Source: Paenibacillus pinisoli (GTDB lineage: Bacteria > Bacillota > Bacilli > Paenibacillales > Paenibacillaceae). From it: a stretch of DNA of 64,000 bases. Both the position numbers and the translations under genes were made by a program. Of the stretch, positions 26,317 through 36,802 are shown in pieces (the first letter of the stretch is position 1; every line of letters starts with the position of its first letter). The stretch covers positions 434,001 through 498,000 of the forward strand of contig NZ_QXQB01000002.1 in assembly GCF_003605435.1 (NCBI RefSeq), read 5' to 3'. A model generated the notes under the pieces. That model searched no databases, was not told where the DNA came from, and saw only the letters and a list, made by a program, of their open reading frames with translations.

Positions 26317-27168
26317 TTATGACCGAAGCTCGGAAGGAAGCTTGCCGATATGCTGCTTGAACAGCCGGTTGAAGTTCGACAAATTGCGGAAGCCGCATTC
26401 CGATGCTATGTCAATAATCTTTCCGTCAGTCGTCTCGATAAGCTCTACCGCTTTCGACAGCCTGAGCTGGATCAAATAATCCATCGGCGAAGTGCCGACG
26501 ACTTGCGTGAACAAGGAGCTGAATCTGGATGTGCTCAGGTGCGCACGATCGGACAATTCCTTCAGCGTCCACGGATGCTCCATCCGCTCTTCCATCTCAT
26601 GCAATACGCTGCGGATTGTCTCCGTGCCTCTAGCATGGATAGAGCTATTGCCGGAACCCTTGGAGAAATACCGGTTCACATAAGCGAGAAACCGGACCAG
26701 CTGCGCCCGCACGACGGCCTCATAATGAGGCTCCTTGCGCAAATATTCCTCCCTCATCTCCGCCAGCAGCGTCCACAGCTTCTCCAGCTCGGGATGATCG
26801 CGGTCGAGCACATTATCGAACCGGAAGCCCATCTCGCGGAAAGGAACGAGAAGCTCCGTATCATACCGCTGCTCCAATGCCAGATACGCGGGGTCGAACA
26901 TCACGATGCCCATCACAAGCGATTCCGTCTCTACGGCGCGATGCAGATCATTGGAGTTGATCAGGACAATATCTCCCTCGCGGAAGTCGTAACGGCCGCC
27001 GTTGATCAGATAATATCCGCTTCCTCTATAGATGAAATTAATCTCCAGCGGAGTATGCCAATGCAACCGCTGGAACGGCGGGCTGACGCCTTCGGTCTGC
27101 GACACAAGTATCGGAAAGCCTTGCGGCAAATCTATATGATCCCGGACTACGGGTGGTGACAGCTTCAT
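26317..27168 (-). CDS. AraC family transcriptional regulator with cupin sensor domain
   Basis: A 283-residue regulator. The N-terminal cupin-like ligand domain includes HWHTPLEINFIYRGSGYYLINGGRYDFREGD. The C-terminal double HTH (about residues 185-283) reads TLKELSDRAHLSTSRFSSLF and ends IIDIASECGFRNLSNFNRLFKQHIGKLPSE. AGGAGGAGCC precedes the start. It lies upstream of and in line with the kinase and GH4 genes, and is the probable activator of that sugar pathway. Confidence 0.92.
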   Translation of the reverse strand: MKLSPPVVRDHIDLPQGFPILVSQTEGVSPPFQRLHWHTPLEINFIYRGSGYYLINGGRYDFREGDIVLINSNDLHRAVETESLVMGIVMFDPAYLALEQRYDTELLVPFREMGFRFDNVLDRDHPELEKLWTLLAEMREEYLRKEPHYEAVVRAQLVRFLAYVNRYFSKGSGNSSIHARGTETIRSVLHEMEERMEHPWTLKELSDRAHLSTSRFSSLFTQVVGTSPMDYLIQLRLSKAVELIETTDGKIIDIASECGFRNLSNFNRLFKQHIGKLPSELRS

Positions 27169-27289
27169 GGATGGCTCCTCCTGTTAGTATGCCTGCAATT
27201 ATTGTTCATTATAGCAGAGGTTGAAGGAGCCATGAAGACAGCCTTCTTTAAGTTTAGAAATGTCGGATGGTCAGCAGCTTTACGTCTAT

Positions 27290-29059
27290 TTACATTTTTA
27301 AAGGATCGCCAACCGATATTACAAAGTGTGCAAAAATAGTGGGGTTCTGTTTGGAATAAACCTTGATACCGGCCACCCCGTCCTTCAGACCAATAACAAC
27401 TCCATTCGCATCAACACTGGCAATATGGGGGGTAAAGCATTCCCAAACCAACTCCACATCTGTAGCATTTGCCGGCAGCAATTCGTACGGGATAGCAAAT
27501 GATTCGCCAACAGCGATTTTATAATTGCTGGTCGGTATTTTGATCAGTTTCAAAGGAATATCCGTTGATACATTTCCATTATCATGAAAGCCATACCAAT
27601 GAAATTCACTTACCGACGTCTCATGATAGGAGTACCCGTTGTCTGGCGTATAGTTGGACCATGTCAAAAACTGATTCGTATATGATCCAAAAATTTCTCG
27701 CGCAAGCGGGTGCAGCTCAATTGGAATACTTTTCGGAACAAGGGAGCCGGATTTATAATACCCTCCCGTCATTTTTTTGCCTGGCAATAAGTCCATTAAT
27801 GTTCTGGCCGTCATCTCGGTATGTTCCCTTAATTGCTTGAAGAACTCTTTCTTTTGAGCTTCATCAAAAATAATCAGATCAAATAATTGATCAATATCAA
27901 TATGGTTCATACCTGTACCGAGCCTATTATCGATCAAAATCTTTCCGATAAATTTAACTTCGTAATCATACAAGTAATACGTTCTGGTATTTTCCACTAC
28001 TCTATATTCTAGTTTAATAATTCCTAAATTTGTATCCAAAATGGAATGATACTTTAGCAAATATTCTCTGACTTCCTGTTCAGTCTTCAACGTAATTCCG
28101 TTCGGAGCAGCAACAGGAATCTTGGCTTTATTGGCTAACAGCTCGTAGATATCCATATATTTCAACTCATAAGCCAAGTTCATAGGAGTGCGATAATAAT
28201 TATTTACAGAATCGCTATTTGGGTACATTTTAACAGGGCTTGCTCCATGATCTATTAAGAATTTGACCATTTCATAGTCGTTATTCTCTATAGCCTTGAG
28301 GAGAGCGGAAATTGGTCGAAATGCAACAGGATAAATCTCCAGGTCAGGATCTATTCCGTTTTCTATCAGCATTGAAAGGGTATCAAAAAAACGATTTTCA
28401 AAAGCGGTTTTCAAAATATTCATTTGAATGTCTGATGCTAGCTTCCTCAAATTATAACCGTGCGAAATAAGCAGTTTCGCTATTGCTGCTTGATTATGTT
28501 TAACCGCTAATTCGAATTGCTCATGGGTAATAGCTTTTGTGGATTTCAACATTTCTATTACGGACTTCTCATTACCTGCAATAATACAATCGTTTAACGT
28601 TTTACAAGCTACATTATTTTGATTTTTTTCAGAAGCAATATTAATTTCTCTTTTTACGGAATCCCACTCTACAAGCTTTCCGCTATATTCGCTTATAAAT
28701 CTTACCGGGACAAAAGTGTTTCCCTTTGTAATAAACGGCGGGTCTTTTAATTGCTGTACGGAACCATTAACGGTTGCCGAGGTGCTCCCTACAGTCAGAT
28801 CCATTTTCTTCTCATTATTATGGGCTGTAATGCTTCTTTTAGCAGCGTCCCATGTGATTTGATACCCCAATGCTTCAAATATTGGTCTGAATTGTACAAA
28901 CGTCGTTCCGTTTTTTAATATCGGATCGTTGCCGAAGTTCACTTTCACACCATCAATATATACCGTAATCACGTTCGCGCTAGCATTGGCATTAGCTTGC
29001 ATAGCAGTTAGTGGCATACTCATGATGATAATCAATAATCCAATCCATAACTTCTTCAA
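27290..29059 (-). CDS. Exported ankyrin-repeat protein with stalk domain and Big2-like tail
   Basis: A 589-residue protein. The start is TTG at 29057-29059, chosen because GGAGGA sits 7-8 bases ahead and the product then begins MKKLWIGLLIIIMSMP, a clean signal peptide. A stalk (copper amine oxidase N-like) domain follows (about 28-135, GTTFVQFRPIFEALGYQITWD and NTFVPVRFISEYSGKLVEWD). Then come ankyrin repeats (about 140-325, AVKHNQAAIAKLLISHGYNL, AIENNDYEMVKFLIDHGASP), an unassigned middle, and a Big2-like end. The gene is AT-rich compared with its neighbours. Ankyrin repeats outside the cell are unusual; the function is unknown. Confidence 0.8.
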   Translation of the reverse strand: MKKLWIGLLIIIMSMPLTAMQANANASANVITVYIDGVKVNFGNDPILKNGTTFVQFRPIFEALGYQITWDAAKRSITAHNNEKKMDLTVGSTSATVNGSVQQLKDPPFITKGNTFVPVRFISEYSGKLVEWDSVKREINIASEKNQNNVACKTLNDCIIAGNEKSVIEMLKSTKAITHEQFELAVKHNQAAIAKLLISHGYNLRKLASDIQMNILKTAFENRFFDTLSMLIENGIDPDLEIYPVAFRPISALLKAIENNDYEMVKFLIDHGASPVKMYPNSDSVNNYYRTPMNLAYELKYMDIYELLANKAKIPVAAPNGITLKTEQEVREYLLKYHSILDTNLGIIKLEYRVVENTRTYYLYDYEVKFIGKILIDNRLGTGMNHIDIDQLFDLIIFDEAQKKEFFKQLREHTEMTARTLMDLLPGKKMTGGYYKSGSLVPKSIPIELHPLAREIFGSYTNQFLTWSNYTPDNGYSYHETSVSEFHWYGFHDNGNVSTDIPLKLIKIPTSNYKIAVGESFAIPYELLPANATDVELVWECFTPHIASVDANGVVIGLKDGVAGIKVYSKQNPTIFAHFVISVGDPLKM

Positions 29060-29165
29060 AACATTCTCCTCCATTACGCTTATTAATCGTAGGTACAATA
29101 CTGTTATCGGCATAAGGTGGAAAATATTATATTAATATTCCTTTCTTCGGTTCTTGCAACCAAAA

Positions 29166-29203
29166 AAGCTCCTTCCTTGCTTAAGCAGCAAGAAAAGAAG
29201 CTT
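29166..29203 (-). terminator. Terminator of the DUF4359-like gene
   Basis: On the minus strand AAGCTTCTTTTCTTGCT pairs imperfectly with AGCAAGGAAGGAGCTT and is followed by TTTTGG. It lies 27 bases past the stop at 29230. Confidence 0.65.
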
Positions 29204-29229
29204 TATTTCCATACGTTTATTTTTCAGTA

Positions 29230-29511
29230 TCAATAAAAGATGTACTGATTTAAAAATCCGATGCTTTTTAGTTTGTATAAGTCCGTCACTTTGGTTTCAC
29301 AAGTCCTGACAACCACGTATGAGTTGCAGCTGCTTGTCGTTTTAATTAACTTATCTCCTAATAAATCCACCCCAAGATTAACCCAAATATTATTTTCAGT
29401 CTCTTTTTTTATTTTATTTTTAAGAGCCTGATTGTAATCTTCCGTTGAGGGAACCGTAATAACAAGGATAACAAGAACAACGATTAAAGCTGCCGGCCAC
29501 CATTTCTTCAT
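29230..29511 (-). CDS. Small exported or membrane-anchored protein (DUF4359-like)
   Basis: A 93-residue protein. One N-terminal membrane segment (residues 4-22, WWPAALIVVLVILVITV) is followed by PSTEDYNQALKNKIK and a small outer domain with two cysteines that could pair (SSCNS and VRTCE). The layout resembles DUF4359 proteins, but I rate this as tentative. The ATG at 29511 follows GGAGGATCCAGAC. It is 41 bases downstream of the small lipoprotein gene and may share its transcript. AT-rich. Confidence 0.65.
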   Translation of the reverse strand: MKKWWPAALIVVLVILVITVPSTEDYNQALKNKIKKETENNIWVNLGVDLLGDKLIKTTSSCNSYVVVRTCETKVTDLYKLKSIGFLNQYIFY

Positions 29512-29552
29512 GTCTGGATCCTCCAATCTGTATCATTCAGCTTCTAAAAAAT

Positions 29553-29711
29553 TCAGGCTTTTCGCCATGCGTAAGAGTGTCTTTTCGTATATGCAGTTTT
29601 CGAATCTGCTGAAACAACGGCGCTTTCTATTCCTTCGTTGGGTAACTTTTTCTTATCTGAACATCCTGGCAGTAGTATTAATATCAGTAGAATTGGAGTA
29701 TATTTCGACAC
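29553..29711 (-). CDS. Small lipoprotein, 52 residues, GTG start
   Basis: Read on the minus strand from GTG (29709-29711), the product has the hydrophobic segment YTPILLILILLPGC, a good lipoprotein signal with Cys17, followed by a short polar mature part (SDKKKLPNEGIE onwards) ending KA. AAGGAG lies 9 bases before the GTG. The stop is at 29553-29555. No family was recognised. The short tail might be all of a small lipoprotein or the start of a longer one cut by a frame change. Confidence 0.6.
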   Translation of the reverse strand: MSKYTPILLILILLPGCSDKKKLPNEGIESAVVSADSKTAYTKRHSYAWRKA

Positions 29712-29790
29712 ATTATTTGACTCCTTCTAGTTCAACACTCCTACTTTACCATATTTTATATTAGCTCGCTATTACAGGGATTGTATGTAT

Positions 29791-29886
29791 TTGATTTTCC
29801 CATAAAAAAATACTCCCATCCATCTGCAGAATTAAACAGATAAAAGGGAGACATGTTTTTATGCTATTGTTGTTATGGACGAATGG
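29791..29886. repeat. Dispersed terminator-like element, copy A
   Basis: About 95 bases aligning with 48022-48114. Shared landmarks are TGATTTT, CATAAAAAAA, ACTCCC, ATCTG, ACAGATAAAAG and CTATTGTTGT. The core is a CTCCC...ATCTG/CAGAT...GGGAG hairpin (29813-29850) with A-rich and T-rich flanks, so it can act as a terminator in both directions. Here it would end the 30-residue gene at 29929. Confidence 0.75.
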
Positions 29887-29928
29887 ATAGAACAGCATGA
29901 AGCACGCAGCCTAAGCCATTTTATTAAC

Positions 29929-30021
29929 TCACTTCTTAGGTCTATTTTTAATAACGACAATGATTCCTCCGATACAAATTCCAACTATAGCCCAACCTGC
30001 AATAAATAATACCGAATCCAT
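29929..30021 (-). CDS. 30-residue single-pass membrane microprotein
   Basis: The minus-strand frame starts at ATG (30019-30021), 8 bases after AAGGAG. The product starts MDSVLFIAGWAIVGICIGG, a membrane helix, and ends in the basic tail KNRPKK, which predicts an outside N-terminus and inside C-terminus. It stops at 29929. The ribosome site, spacing and composition make it a credible small gene, though no homologue is recognised. Confidence 0.6.
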   Translation of the reverse strand: MDSVLFIAGWAIVGICIGGIIVVIKNRPKK

Positions 30022-30234
30022 GATGCACACTCCTTATTTGTTACTCTTTTAGTGATTTTATTTTAGTTAACCCACATGCTAAAACTGTAGTATCAACATT
30101 GATATTCCACTTATTAGTTCATTAGCGACTTCCATTAACAATAATATTTTAACACTCTTTAATCCTTCAATATAGTGAACAGCTAGTGACTATTAATAGT
30201 TGTATTCCTTTAATGTTACAGCATTATACAAAGC

Positions 30235-30279
30235 GGGGCTATCCCACAAGATCAATTTATGACCTAATGGGATAACCCC
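30235..30279. terminator. Hairpin downstream of the PL8 lyase gene
   Basis: GGGGCTATCCCA pairs with TGGGATAACCCC (one mismatch) around a 21-base loop. It starts 23 bases after the lyase stop. The minus-strand tail GCTTTGTA is only weakly T-rich. Confidence 0.6.
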
Positions 30280-30302
30280 TTGTTTCGATACAAAATATTG
30301 CG

Positions 30303-33300
30303 TTAGAGGAAACGAACGGCTGCGAGCATTCGTCCTACAACGGCTGCGGCTTGCGCCCTCGTCATGCTAGCTTTGGGAGCAAACCGCTCGCCGTCCATTC
30401 CTCTCAAGATATGAAGACGCGTTAATTCGGCTGTATGACTCCGCGCCCATGATGCGATAGAGTCGCCGTCCGAGAAGCCCTCTAGCAAAGATGCATCGTC
30501 GCCAGCCGCGCTCATAGTGAATCCGGCGCAGGACATCGCCCTCGCGAGCAGTACACTCATCTCCTCTCGGCTCACTGTCGCATCCGGTCGGAAGCTGCCG
30601 TCCGCATAGCCCTCTACCAAACCCGCTGTAACCGCGGCGCCTAACCAGCCCTCGTACCAGGCGCCTGCCGACACATCTGCGAATGACGTTGCCCCCGCGT
30701 TTTCCTTGAGTCCCAGCGATCGAACAAGCAACGCCATAAATTCGGCTCGGGTAATGGCGGCTTCTGGCTGGAAGAACGACTCCGACTTGCCTTGTATGAG
30801 CAGCCTCGAAGCAAGTCTGTCGATATCGGCTTTCGCCCAATGCCCTTTAATATCCGCAAAGGTTTTTTCCTGTTCCCCCACAATCGCGAATAAGCCGGTA
30901 TAAACGCTGCTGATCACCGCTCTCTTCACGCCGCCTTTCTCCTCGAATCGGGCTGGAACAAACCGGATATCGCCCGACTGCGGATCGTACATAACGGCGA
31001 TTGCCTTCGACCAATCCACCGAATCATTTAATTCGATCGTTATGGCGGCATAGATATTGCCGAACTCGCTAAGCTCGGAATGTTTGTATCCTGCCCGGAC
31101 CATGAGCTGCAGGTCTGCTATTTCCGTTAATGTCCGCAAACCTGCTGCACCGATCCGGTCGGCGAATTGGATTGCTTCGCGGCTGCCTTCGCGGTTCATG
31201 CTTGCGCTAAAGGATATATTCGCCAGCTCCAAGTTCAGCCGCTCGGCCAACTGATCGAATTCAATCCGCAAAGCGCTGATCGGCACCTCGAACGAAACGC
31301 CTTCGGCCTTCACCGTCCAGGACGACGTACCGGCTTGAAGCAGCTCCAGCAGCTTTTCGGCAGTTATCGTTCCGCCGTCCACACCCGCTTCCCCTCCGCT
31401 CTCCTCCGACGGCAATGAAGGAGAAGACGTTGACGTCGGTATTGGCGTTGACGTCGGTGTTGGCGTTGACGTCGGTGTTGGTGTTGGTGTTAGTGTTGGT
31501 GTTGGCGTTGACGTCGGCGTTGCTGTCGGTGTTGGCGTTGGTGTTGGCGTTGGAGACGGCTCTTGTCCGCCTTCGCCACCGTCAGTTTCCCAAGCGGGCA
31601 CATCTCCCGCCAGATGATATACCTTCACATTATCGACGAACAGCTTCGCGTCCGCCGCGCCGTAACCGGAGCCGAATAGAATCGTATCTATGCTGTCCAC
31701 ATCCGTGAAGAACGGCACTCCCGCTTCCGCCAACACGCCGTCGAAATAAATATCGTACGAATGATTCGGAATATCGATGTCGAGCTTGACGGCATGCCAC
31801 TTTTTGAGCTTTGTCGGAGCTTTCGCAATAATCGTATTAGCCGGCGCATTCGTCCCGAAGTAACGCAAGTAATTATTGGAGCTTGACGTCAAGCGCACAG
31901 CTCTCGTGCCGCCGGACAGCAGCTGGAACTCCGGGTATTTGCCTCCGGCCAGCTCTTTGTATGACCATTCCGCTATAAGCCGGCCCGATTGCGGCTCGAA
32001 GGTGCGTGATACAGTGGCTCTGAATGCAGAATCGTTGTCGTCGAGAAGCACGCTGCGATTCCGTTCCTCTTGGTCATACCAGACGTATACAGGCGCACTA
32101 TCACGCTGAGTGATGATCCAGTCGCCAGGAAGCGCACCAGCTTCATACGACTCGAAATCATCGGCGGCGAGCTTCACGGCCCCCGTGACGTATACCGTTA
32201 TATCGTCCAGGTAAGCGACCGCATTCTCATTGTGCCATCCCGTCTGAAATTGAATGCCGTCTACCACGTCGACATCGGCGATAAAACGGTAAATGCCCGC
32301 AACCCGCTCACCATTGACGTAGAGCATCCATTCCTGCCGTTCGGCATCGAGACGAATATGGATCGTATACCAGTGGGCCGGCTCCGTTACAAAGAGCAGC
32401 TGCTCTCCCCCACTGGCGTCGACACGATACAAACCATCCGGCTTTGCCGCCAACTCCGCCGCGATCTGATCCTCTCCGATCATGCGGAAGCGCAGTCCGC
32501 TGTTCCCTCTCGGATCGGCATATGTCCAGGAGAGCTCGAGATTCCCCGCCTGCTCTTCGAACCGTCCGGTCACCGTAACCGCTCCGTCCGGATTCCGGTC
32601 CATCAATTGCAGAACATGATCGGTATCACTGCCCATTGGTGATATGATGCCAAGCGTAAGCGGATCCTCTTCGATACTGAGCCCGGCTGGCCGATTACCC
32701 GGCTGCTCTTGATCGAAAAACGAATGCAAATGCGCGATCGGCTGTTCCGCTTCTGTCGATTCCTTAACATTCTCGATTGGCGGTAAGCCCTCTTCCGCAT
32801 CCGGCCTCTCTTTCGCAGGATCGAGATCGAACGACGCATGGAACGAACGGCTGAAGGAACCTTCTACGCTCACGAGCAGCTTGATCGTCGGATGAAGCTG
32901 CGTCACGGTCACTTCCTCGTCCGCGGACAACACGGAAGCAGCCGAACGGTCAATTTCGAGCTCAATGACACCCGAATTGACGAAGCTCGGATCGGACAGG
33001 GCTAAGTCGAGCGTAGCGTCCGCATTTTCTTTCAGCATAACCGATGCTTGCCTGCTCGAGGTCACGCCGGCAGCCGTTGTTGTCCGATTCTGCCAGAAGT
33101 TAATGCCGGTCTGATTGCGGGATAGATCCCTCACCGCATGAGCCGCATCGGAATTTTCGACAATGCTTATCGTCGGTGACTCGGCGAATGACGCCGTTTC
33201 CGCCGCTGTCCGGTTCGGAAGCAGGACGTAGCTGTATGTCTCATTCGCCGGATTCGTCCCGTGATCGAACCAGAGCGATACGTAATTGCGGGTTCGAACA

Positions 33301-36300
33301 TCGGCAGACGTACTAGCGTTCCGGTTAATATCGTACCAGGAACCGCTGTTCGCCGTTCGGGAGGCGTGAAGCGTCGCCGAGTCCGGGAAATAGTAACCGA
33401 TGTCGGAGCCAGGCGTATTCCCCTCCAGATTCGCCCAGTCTACGCCGGTTAATGTATTAGTCCAGCCCAGATTGGCAGGTGCCGCATCTCCGTCGACGAT
33501 AAGCGCGTTCGCGCCGTCATCGCCGATCTTGCGCTGCTCCACAATCGTCTCGATCACCCTTCCGTCGCTGCTGGTTATGCCCGATCCCAGCGCCACGATC
33601 ACATCATCGAACATAAACCATGATTTGTTCGCTCTTAGTGTCGTGCCGACTTGCTGCAAGTTCATCCCCGACACGCCGTCGGTTCCGAGCGTCGCGCCCC
33701 CCGCCCATGTATTGTCCGGCGTTGTCTCACCATCTCCATACTGATAATGATCATTTGTTCTCGGCCGGGTATCCACGGTCGTCCCCGGAAGACGATAACG
33801 ATTGACGGTCGGCCAATAATCGTCCGAGTATTGTTTGGCATCGCCGTTGTACAAATATGTCATGCCGTCTCCGGTATACCAGCCTTCACCGTTCTCTCCA
33901 TTCGTCAACTCGTAGGTCGCGATTCGGTTAGAGCTCTTGCTGATTCCTAAGGCGAAGCCGTCCGCAACGTGAACCGTCCGGTTCATCGCCCCGAACTCCT
34001 TATGAAAAGGCGAATCGCCTTGCGGAACAATCGACTCGTCCTCCATAATATTCTCGAGCGGAGCGATCAAGTCGAGCTTTAAGGCGGAGTAGACGTCCAA
34101 ATCCGGATCGGTGGACAGCACCCAATGCTTGATCAGACCTCGGATGCGAAGCGCCTCCTTCTCTGGAGCGGACATCGCGAGTCGGAGCATCCCGGATATC
34201 ATGCCGATCGTCGCGACATGACCGCTGAGCGCTTCCCTTGCGATCGCCCTGCCGCGCACCATATCCATCATTTCGCCACGGTATACGACCGGTGCGACCG
34301 AATCAAATAACCAGCTGTACACATTCGCCACATCCGCATCCATCACTTCCCACGGGGACTCGTCCAGCAAGTAAAGCAGCTGCCCCAATCCCCGAATCAA
34401 CACTTCCCCGTAGCTTCCAGTATACGGAATCGTCTTGTGCTGAATGAACGAACCGTCTTTATAGAATCCATCGCCCTCCGCCACATAGTCGAACAACGGA
34501 CTGGTCTGAACCAGCACGTCATTCAAGCGGTCTGGATCCTTGGTGAGTATGCCCATCAACGTCTCGATCGTCATAATATCGGATCGGTTGGCGCCAATCT
34601 GCACGAATTCCGGGCCCATAATATCCCCGATGAATTTATCTGCCGCCCGAACATACCGATCAATCTGCTCTTCGGACAAATCGTCGTACAATATCACCAT
34701 GATATCCATAACGCGAAGGGGAACGCCAATGTCGAAATTCCACCAGTTGCCGTATTCCTCGATATGTTCGTTGTATTCGTGTTCATATATCCAATCCAGC
34801 GCGGAGATGATGTCCTGCTTCATTGTAATATTATGGTATAGGCTGCCTCCTTTCGTGGAATACGCGTAGGCCATATCTCTCAAACGTGTCATGTATGTGT
34901 TGATAAAAGAAGAATCCGTCACCGAAGGCGGCACATCCGTCCAAAGCGATGTCCGTCCTTCGCCTCTTAGCATCGTCTCCCACCTCGTTCGGGCCAAGTC
35001 GTTGATCGAGGCGATCTGCTCTGCGACGACGGGTTCTCCAACATCCAGATCATGCCCGCCGTCGAGCACCGCCTTCCACTTGAGCCTCAGTTCATCGAAC
35101 GCGTCAGCAGGCACAGCAGCCTCTGTCACTTCAACCTCGATCTCTGCCGCGACCGTCCCGGCTAGGCCGGTTATAGAAGCCGTTATGATCGCGGAACCCG
35201 GGGCAAGTCCAGTTATGTTCCCGTTCGAATCTACGCTGGCTGATTCCTCATTATCGGAAGCCCACCGAAAGACCGGGTTCGTCGCATCTTCCGGCAAGTA
35301 GCGAGGAGTAACGCTTATCGTATCTCCGACGTCGACGCGGGCTGAAGGGGGGAGCATAATGGACTCGACAGGCGTATTTCTTTCGACGACGGTGACTACG
35401 CTTTGCGCCGACGGCCCGTCCACGCTTGTGGCCGTAATAACAGCCGTACCTGTACTGACAGCGGTTACAATACCGTTCACATCGACATCAGCGACCGCCT
35501 TGTTGTCGCTGGACCATATCATCTCCTGATTCGTTGCCTGGGCCGGAATAATCGCTGCATCCAGCGCTGCCGTCCTTTCCGTTTCCATTTGCAACGAAGC
35601 TGGCACTACCGCAACGGATTCCACGGCCGTATATTCGCTAACGGTCACAACGCTTGCAGCCGCAATCGCACCATTTTCTTTGCTTCTAGCGGTTATCACT
35701 GCCGTGCCTGCAGCGACAGCGCTAACTACACCCCGGTCGTCAACCGTCGCGACCTCGGGATGATCCGACTCCCAAGCTGTATAGCGGTTCGTGCTATCCG
35801 CAGGCGAGTATGCCGCCTTAAGCTCCGCCCTATCGCCCGGCACCATATTTAGTGCGGTACGATCCACGGACAGGGCTTCAACCGGAATCCAGTCGTACAC
35901 CTTGATATCATCCATCGTCATAACGCCTTCCGTATCCGCCGAACCAAGCTGAGTGAAACGGAAGGAACGGAAGTTGTCCCATCCGGAGGATGCTGCAACC
36001 GCAGCTCGAAGCTCGCCGTTCACATAAGCCTTTAACTCCCGTGAGGCCATATCCGCATACAACTGAATATGGTACCACTCGCCGCCTTCATACAGCCCCA
36101 GTTGTTCCGTAGCGTTGGCCCCGCTTGAAGACGGATAGAGCAAAAGAATCTTTCCGGTCTTGTCCATCGTGACGCGGATTTCACCGATAGTTGTTGTGTT
36201 CGGAGATTGAGACAGCGTTGCCGTGAACAGCCTTCTCTCAAGCGCCGTATTGTCGAACTTAAATCTGCCTTCCATCACGATAACCGAAGCTGCGCCTCCG

Positions 36301-36647
36301 CTTCCCGGAATCGTCAAGTTGTTTTTCTGTATATTCGGATTGTTCACGCTTTGATTCGGAGGTAGGTTCGAAACGATGCTCATGCTCCTGCCTTCGACAC
36401 CAGGCACAGTCTCGCCAATCCCATATACGGAGCCCGCTACCGTACCGAAGAAGCTCCAGCTCCCGCCTCCGTCCGAAGTGCTCGTCGGATTCATCAGCGA
36501 TGGCTCTGCCGGATAATCGTCAAAATTCAGATGAAGATATTTGTTCGATGCGGCCTCGATCGTACCGACCCAGCCTCCTCCCGCAGGAGCAAGCAGCGAA
36601 CCAATCAAAGTAATGACCACCAATAATGCCGTTTTTCTACGAAACAT
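30303..36647 (-). CDS. Giant SLH-anchored polysaccharide lyase family 8 protein
   Basis: A 2114-residue secreted enzyme. Order: signal peptide (1-33), LamG-like domain (about 35-255), three Big2 Ig-like domains (256-515), PL8 catalytic alpha domain and beta domains (520-1290), two more LamG-like domains (about 1300-1490 and 1495-1680), a Pro-Thr linker (about 1697-1740), an unassigned domain, and three SLH domains (about 1930-2114) for binding wall pyruvylated polymers. PL8 active-site candidates are the Asn near 635 (GNWWNFDIG), His near 737 (DGSFIQH) and Tyr near 746 (PYTGSYG). The family cleaves hyaluronan, chondroitin or xanthan. The sulfatase, GH88 and Kdu genes nearby favour a glycosaminoglycan. 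An AGGAGG site precedes the ATG. Confidence 0.93.
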   Translation of the reverse strand: MFRRKTALLVVITLIGSLLAPAGGGWVGTIEAASNKYLHLNFDDYPAEPSLMNPTSTSDGGGSWSFFGTVAGSVYGIGETVPGVEGRSMSIVSNLPPNQSVNNPNIQKNNLTIPGSGGAASVIVMEGRFKFDNTALERRLFTATLSQSPNTTTIGEIRVTMDKTGKILLLYPSSSGANATEQLGLYEGGEWYHIQLYADMASRELKAYVNGELRAAVAASSGWDNFRSFRFTQLGSADTEGVMTMDDIKVYDWIPVEALSVDRTALNMVPGDRAELKAAYSPADSTNRYTAWESDHPEVATVDDRGVVSAVAAGTAVITARSKENGAIAAASVVTVSEYTAVESVAVVPASLQMETERTAALDAAIIPAQATNQEMIWSSDNKAVADVDVNGIVTAVSTGTAVITATSVDGPSAQSVVTVVERNTPVESIMLPPSARVDVGDTISVTPRYLPEDATNPVFRWASDNEESASVDSNGNITGLAPGSAIITASITGLAGTVAAEIEVEVTEAAVPADAFDELRLKWKAVLDGGHDLDVGEPVVAEQIASINDLARTRWETMLRGEGRTSLWTDVPPSVTDSSFINTYMTRLRDMAYAYSTKGGSLYHNITMKQDIISALDWIYEHEYNEHIEEYGNWWNFDIGVPLRVMDIMVILYDDLSEEQIDRYVRAADKFIGDIMGPEFVQIGANRSDIMTIETLMGILTKDPDRLNDVLVQTSPLFDYVAEGDGFYKDGSFIQHKTIPYTGSYGEVLIRGLGQLLYLLDESPWEVMDADVANVYSWLFDSVAPVVYRGEMMDMVRGRAIAREALSGHVATIGMISGMLRLAMSAPEKEALRIRGLIKHWVLSTDPDLDVYSALKLDLIAPLENIMEDESIVPQGDSPFHKEFGAMNRTVHVADGFALGISKSSNRIATYELTNGENGEGWYTGDGMTYLYNGDAKQYSDDYWPTVNRYRLPGTTVDTRPRTNDHYQYGDGETTPDNTWAGGATLGTDGVSGMNLQQVGTTLRANKSWFMFDDVIVALGSGITSSDGRVIETIVEQRKIGDDGANALIVDGDAAPANLGWTNTLTGVDWANLEGNTPGSDIGYYFPDSATLHASRTANSGSWYDINRNASTSADVRTRNYVSLWFDHGTNPANETYSYVLLPNRTAAETASFAESPTISIVENSDAAHAVRDLSRNQTGINFWQNRTTTAAGVTSSRQASVMLKENADATLDLALSDPSFVNSGVIELEIDRSAASVLSADEEVTVTQLHPTIKLLVSVEGSFSRSFHASFDLDPAKERPDAEEGLPPIENVKESTEAEQPIAHLHSFFDQEQPGNRPAGLSIEEDPLTLGIISPMGSDTDHVLQLMDRNPDGAVTVTGRFEEQAGNLELSWTYADPRGNSGLRFRMIGEDQIAAELAAKPDGLYRVDASGGEQLLFVTEPAHWYTIHIRLDAERQEWMLYVNGERVAGIYRFIADVDVVDGIQFQTGWHNENAVAYLDDITVYVTGAVKLAADDFESYEAGALPGDWIITQRDSAPVYVWYDQEERNRSVLLDDNDSAFRATVSRTFEPQSGRLIAEWSYKELAGGKYPEFQLLSGGTRAVRLTSSSNNYLRYFGTNAPANTIIAKAPTKLKKWHAVKLDIDIPNHSYDIYFDGVLAEAGVPFFTDVDSIDTILFGSGYGAADAKLFVDNVKVYHLAGDVPAWETDGGEGGQEPSPTPTPTPTPTATPTSTPTPTLTPTPTPTSTPTPTSTPIPTSTSSPSLPSEESGGEAGVDGGTITAEKLLELLQAGTSSWTVKAEGVSFEVPISALRIEFDQLAERLNLELANISFSASMNREGSREAIQFADRIGAAGLRTLTEIADLQLMVRAGYKHSELSEFGNIYAAITIELNDSVDWSKAIAVMYDPQSGDIRFVPARFEEKGGVKRAVISSVYTGLFAIVGEQEKTFADIKGHWAKADIDRLASRLLIQGKSESFFQPEAAITRAEFMALLVRSLGLKENAGATSFADVSAGAWYEGWLGAAVTAGLVEGYADGSFRPDATVSREEMSVLLARAMSCAGFTMSAAGDDASLLEGFSDGDSIASWARSHTAELTRLHILRGMDGERFAPKASMTRAQAAAVVGRMLAAVRFL
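31431..31560. repeat. Low-complexity Pro-Thr linker repeat inside the lyase gene
   Basis: About 130 bases of tandem 6-base GTTGGC/GTTGAC-type units on the plus strand encode a [12 protein letters not shown] linker on the minus strand. Unit length is a multiple of three, so changes in copy number would alter linker length without shifting the frame. Confidence 0.85.
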
Positions 36648-36661
36648 ACATCATCCTCCTA

Positions 36662-36766
36662 TTATGCATTCATAATCTTGCCGGTGGAACGATTCAGCTC
36701 GCGGAACAGGTATGGAATCTGATTCGACATCTTGGAATCGACGGAGCCAGCCGGCTCGTCAGCATA
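36662..36766 (-). pseudogene. Possible 3' remnant of a lost gene
   Basis: The minus-strand frame contains codons of good quality encoding SKMSNQIPYLFRELNRSTG and ending MNA plus stop, 13 bases ahead of the lyase ribosome site. There is no start with a proper ribosome site, since AAAGGAGGT directly abuts the only ATG, which is out of frame. The composition looks like the tail of a real protein in a more GC-rich gene. I cannot name the parent family. Confidence 0.3.
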
Positions 36767-36802
36767 CCTCCTTTCTAAATCTGCTAGACTATGAAACAGA
36801 TA

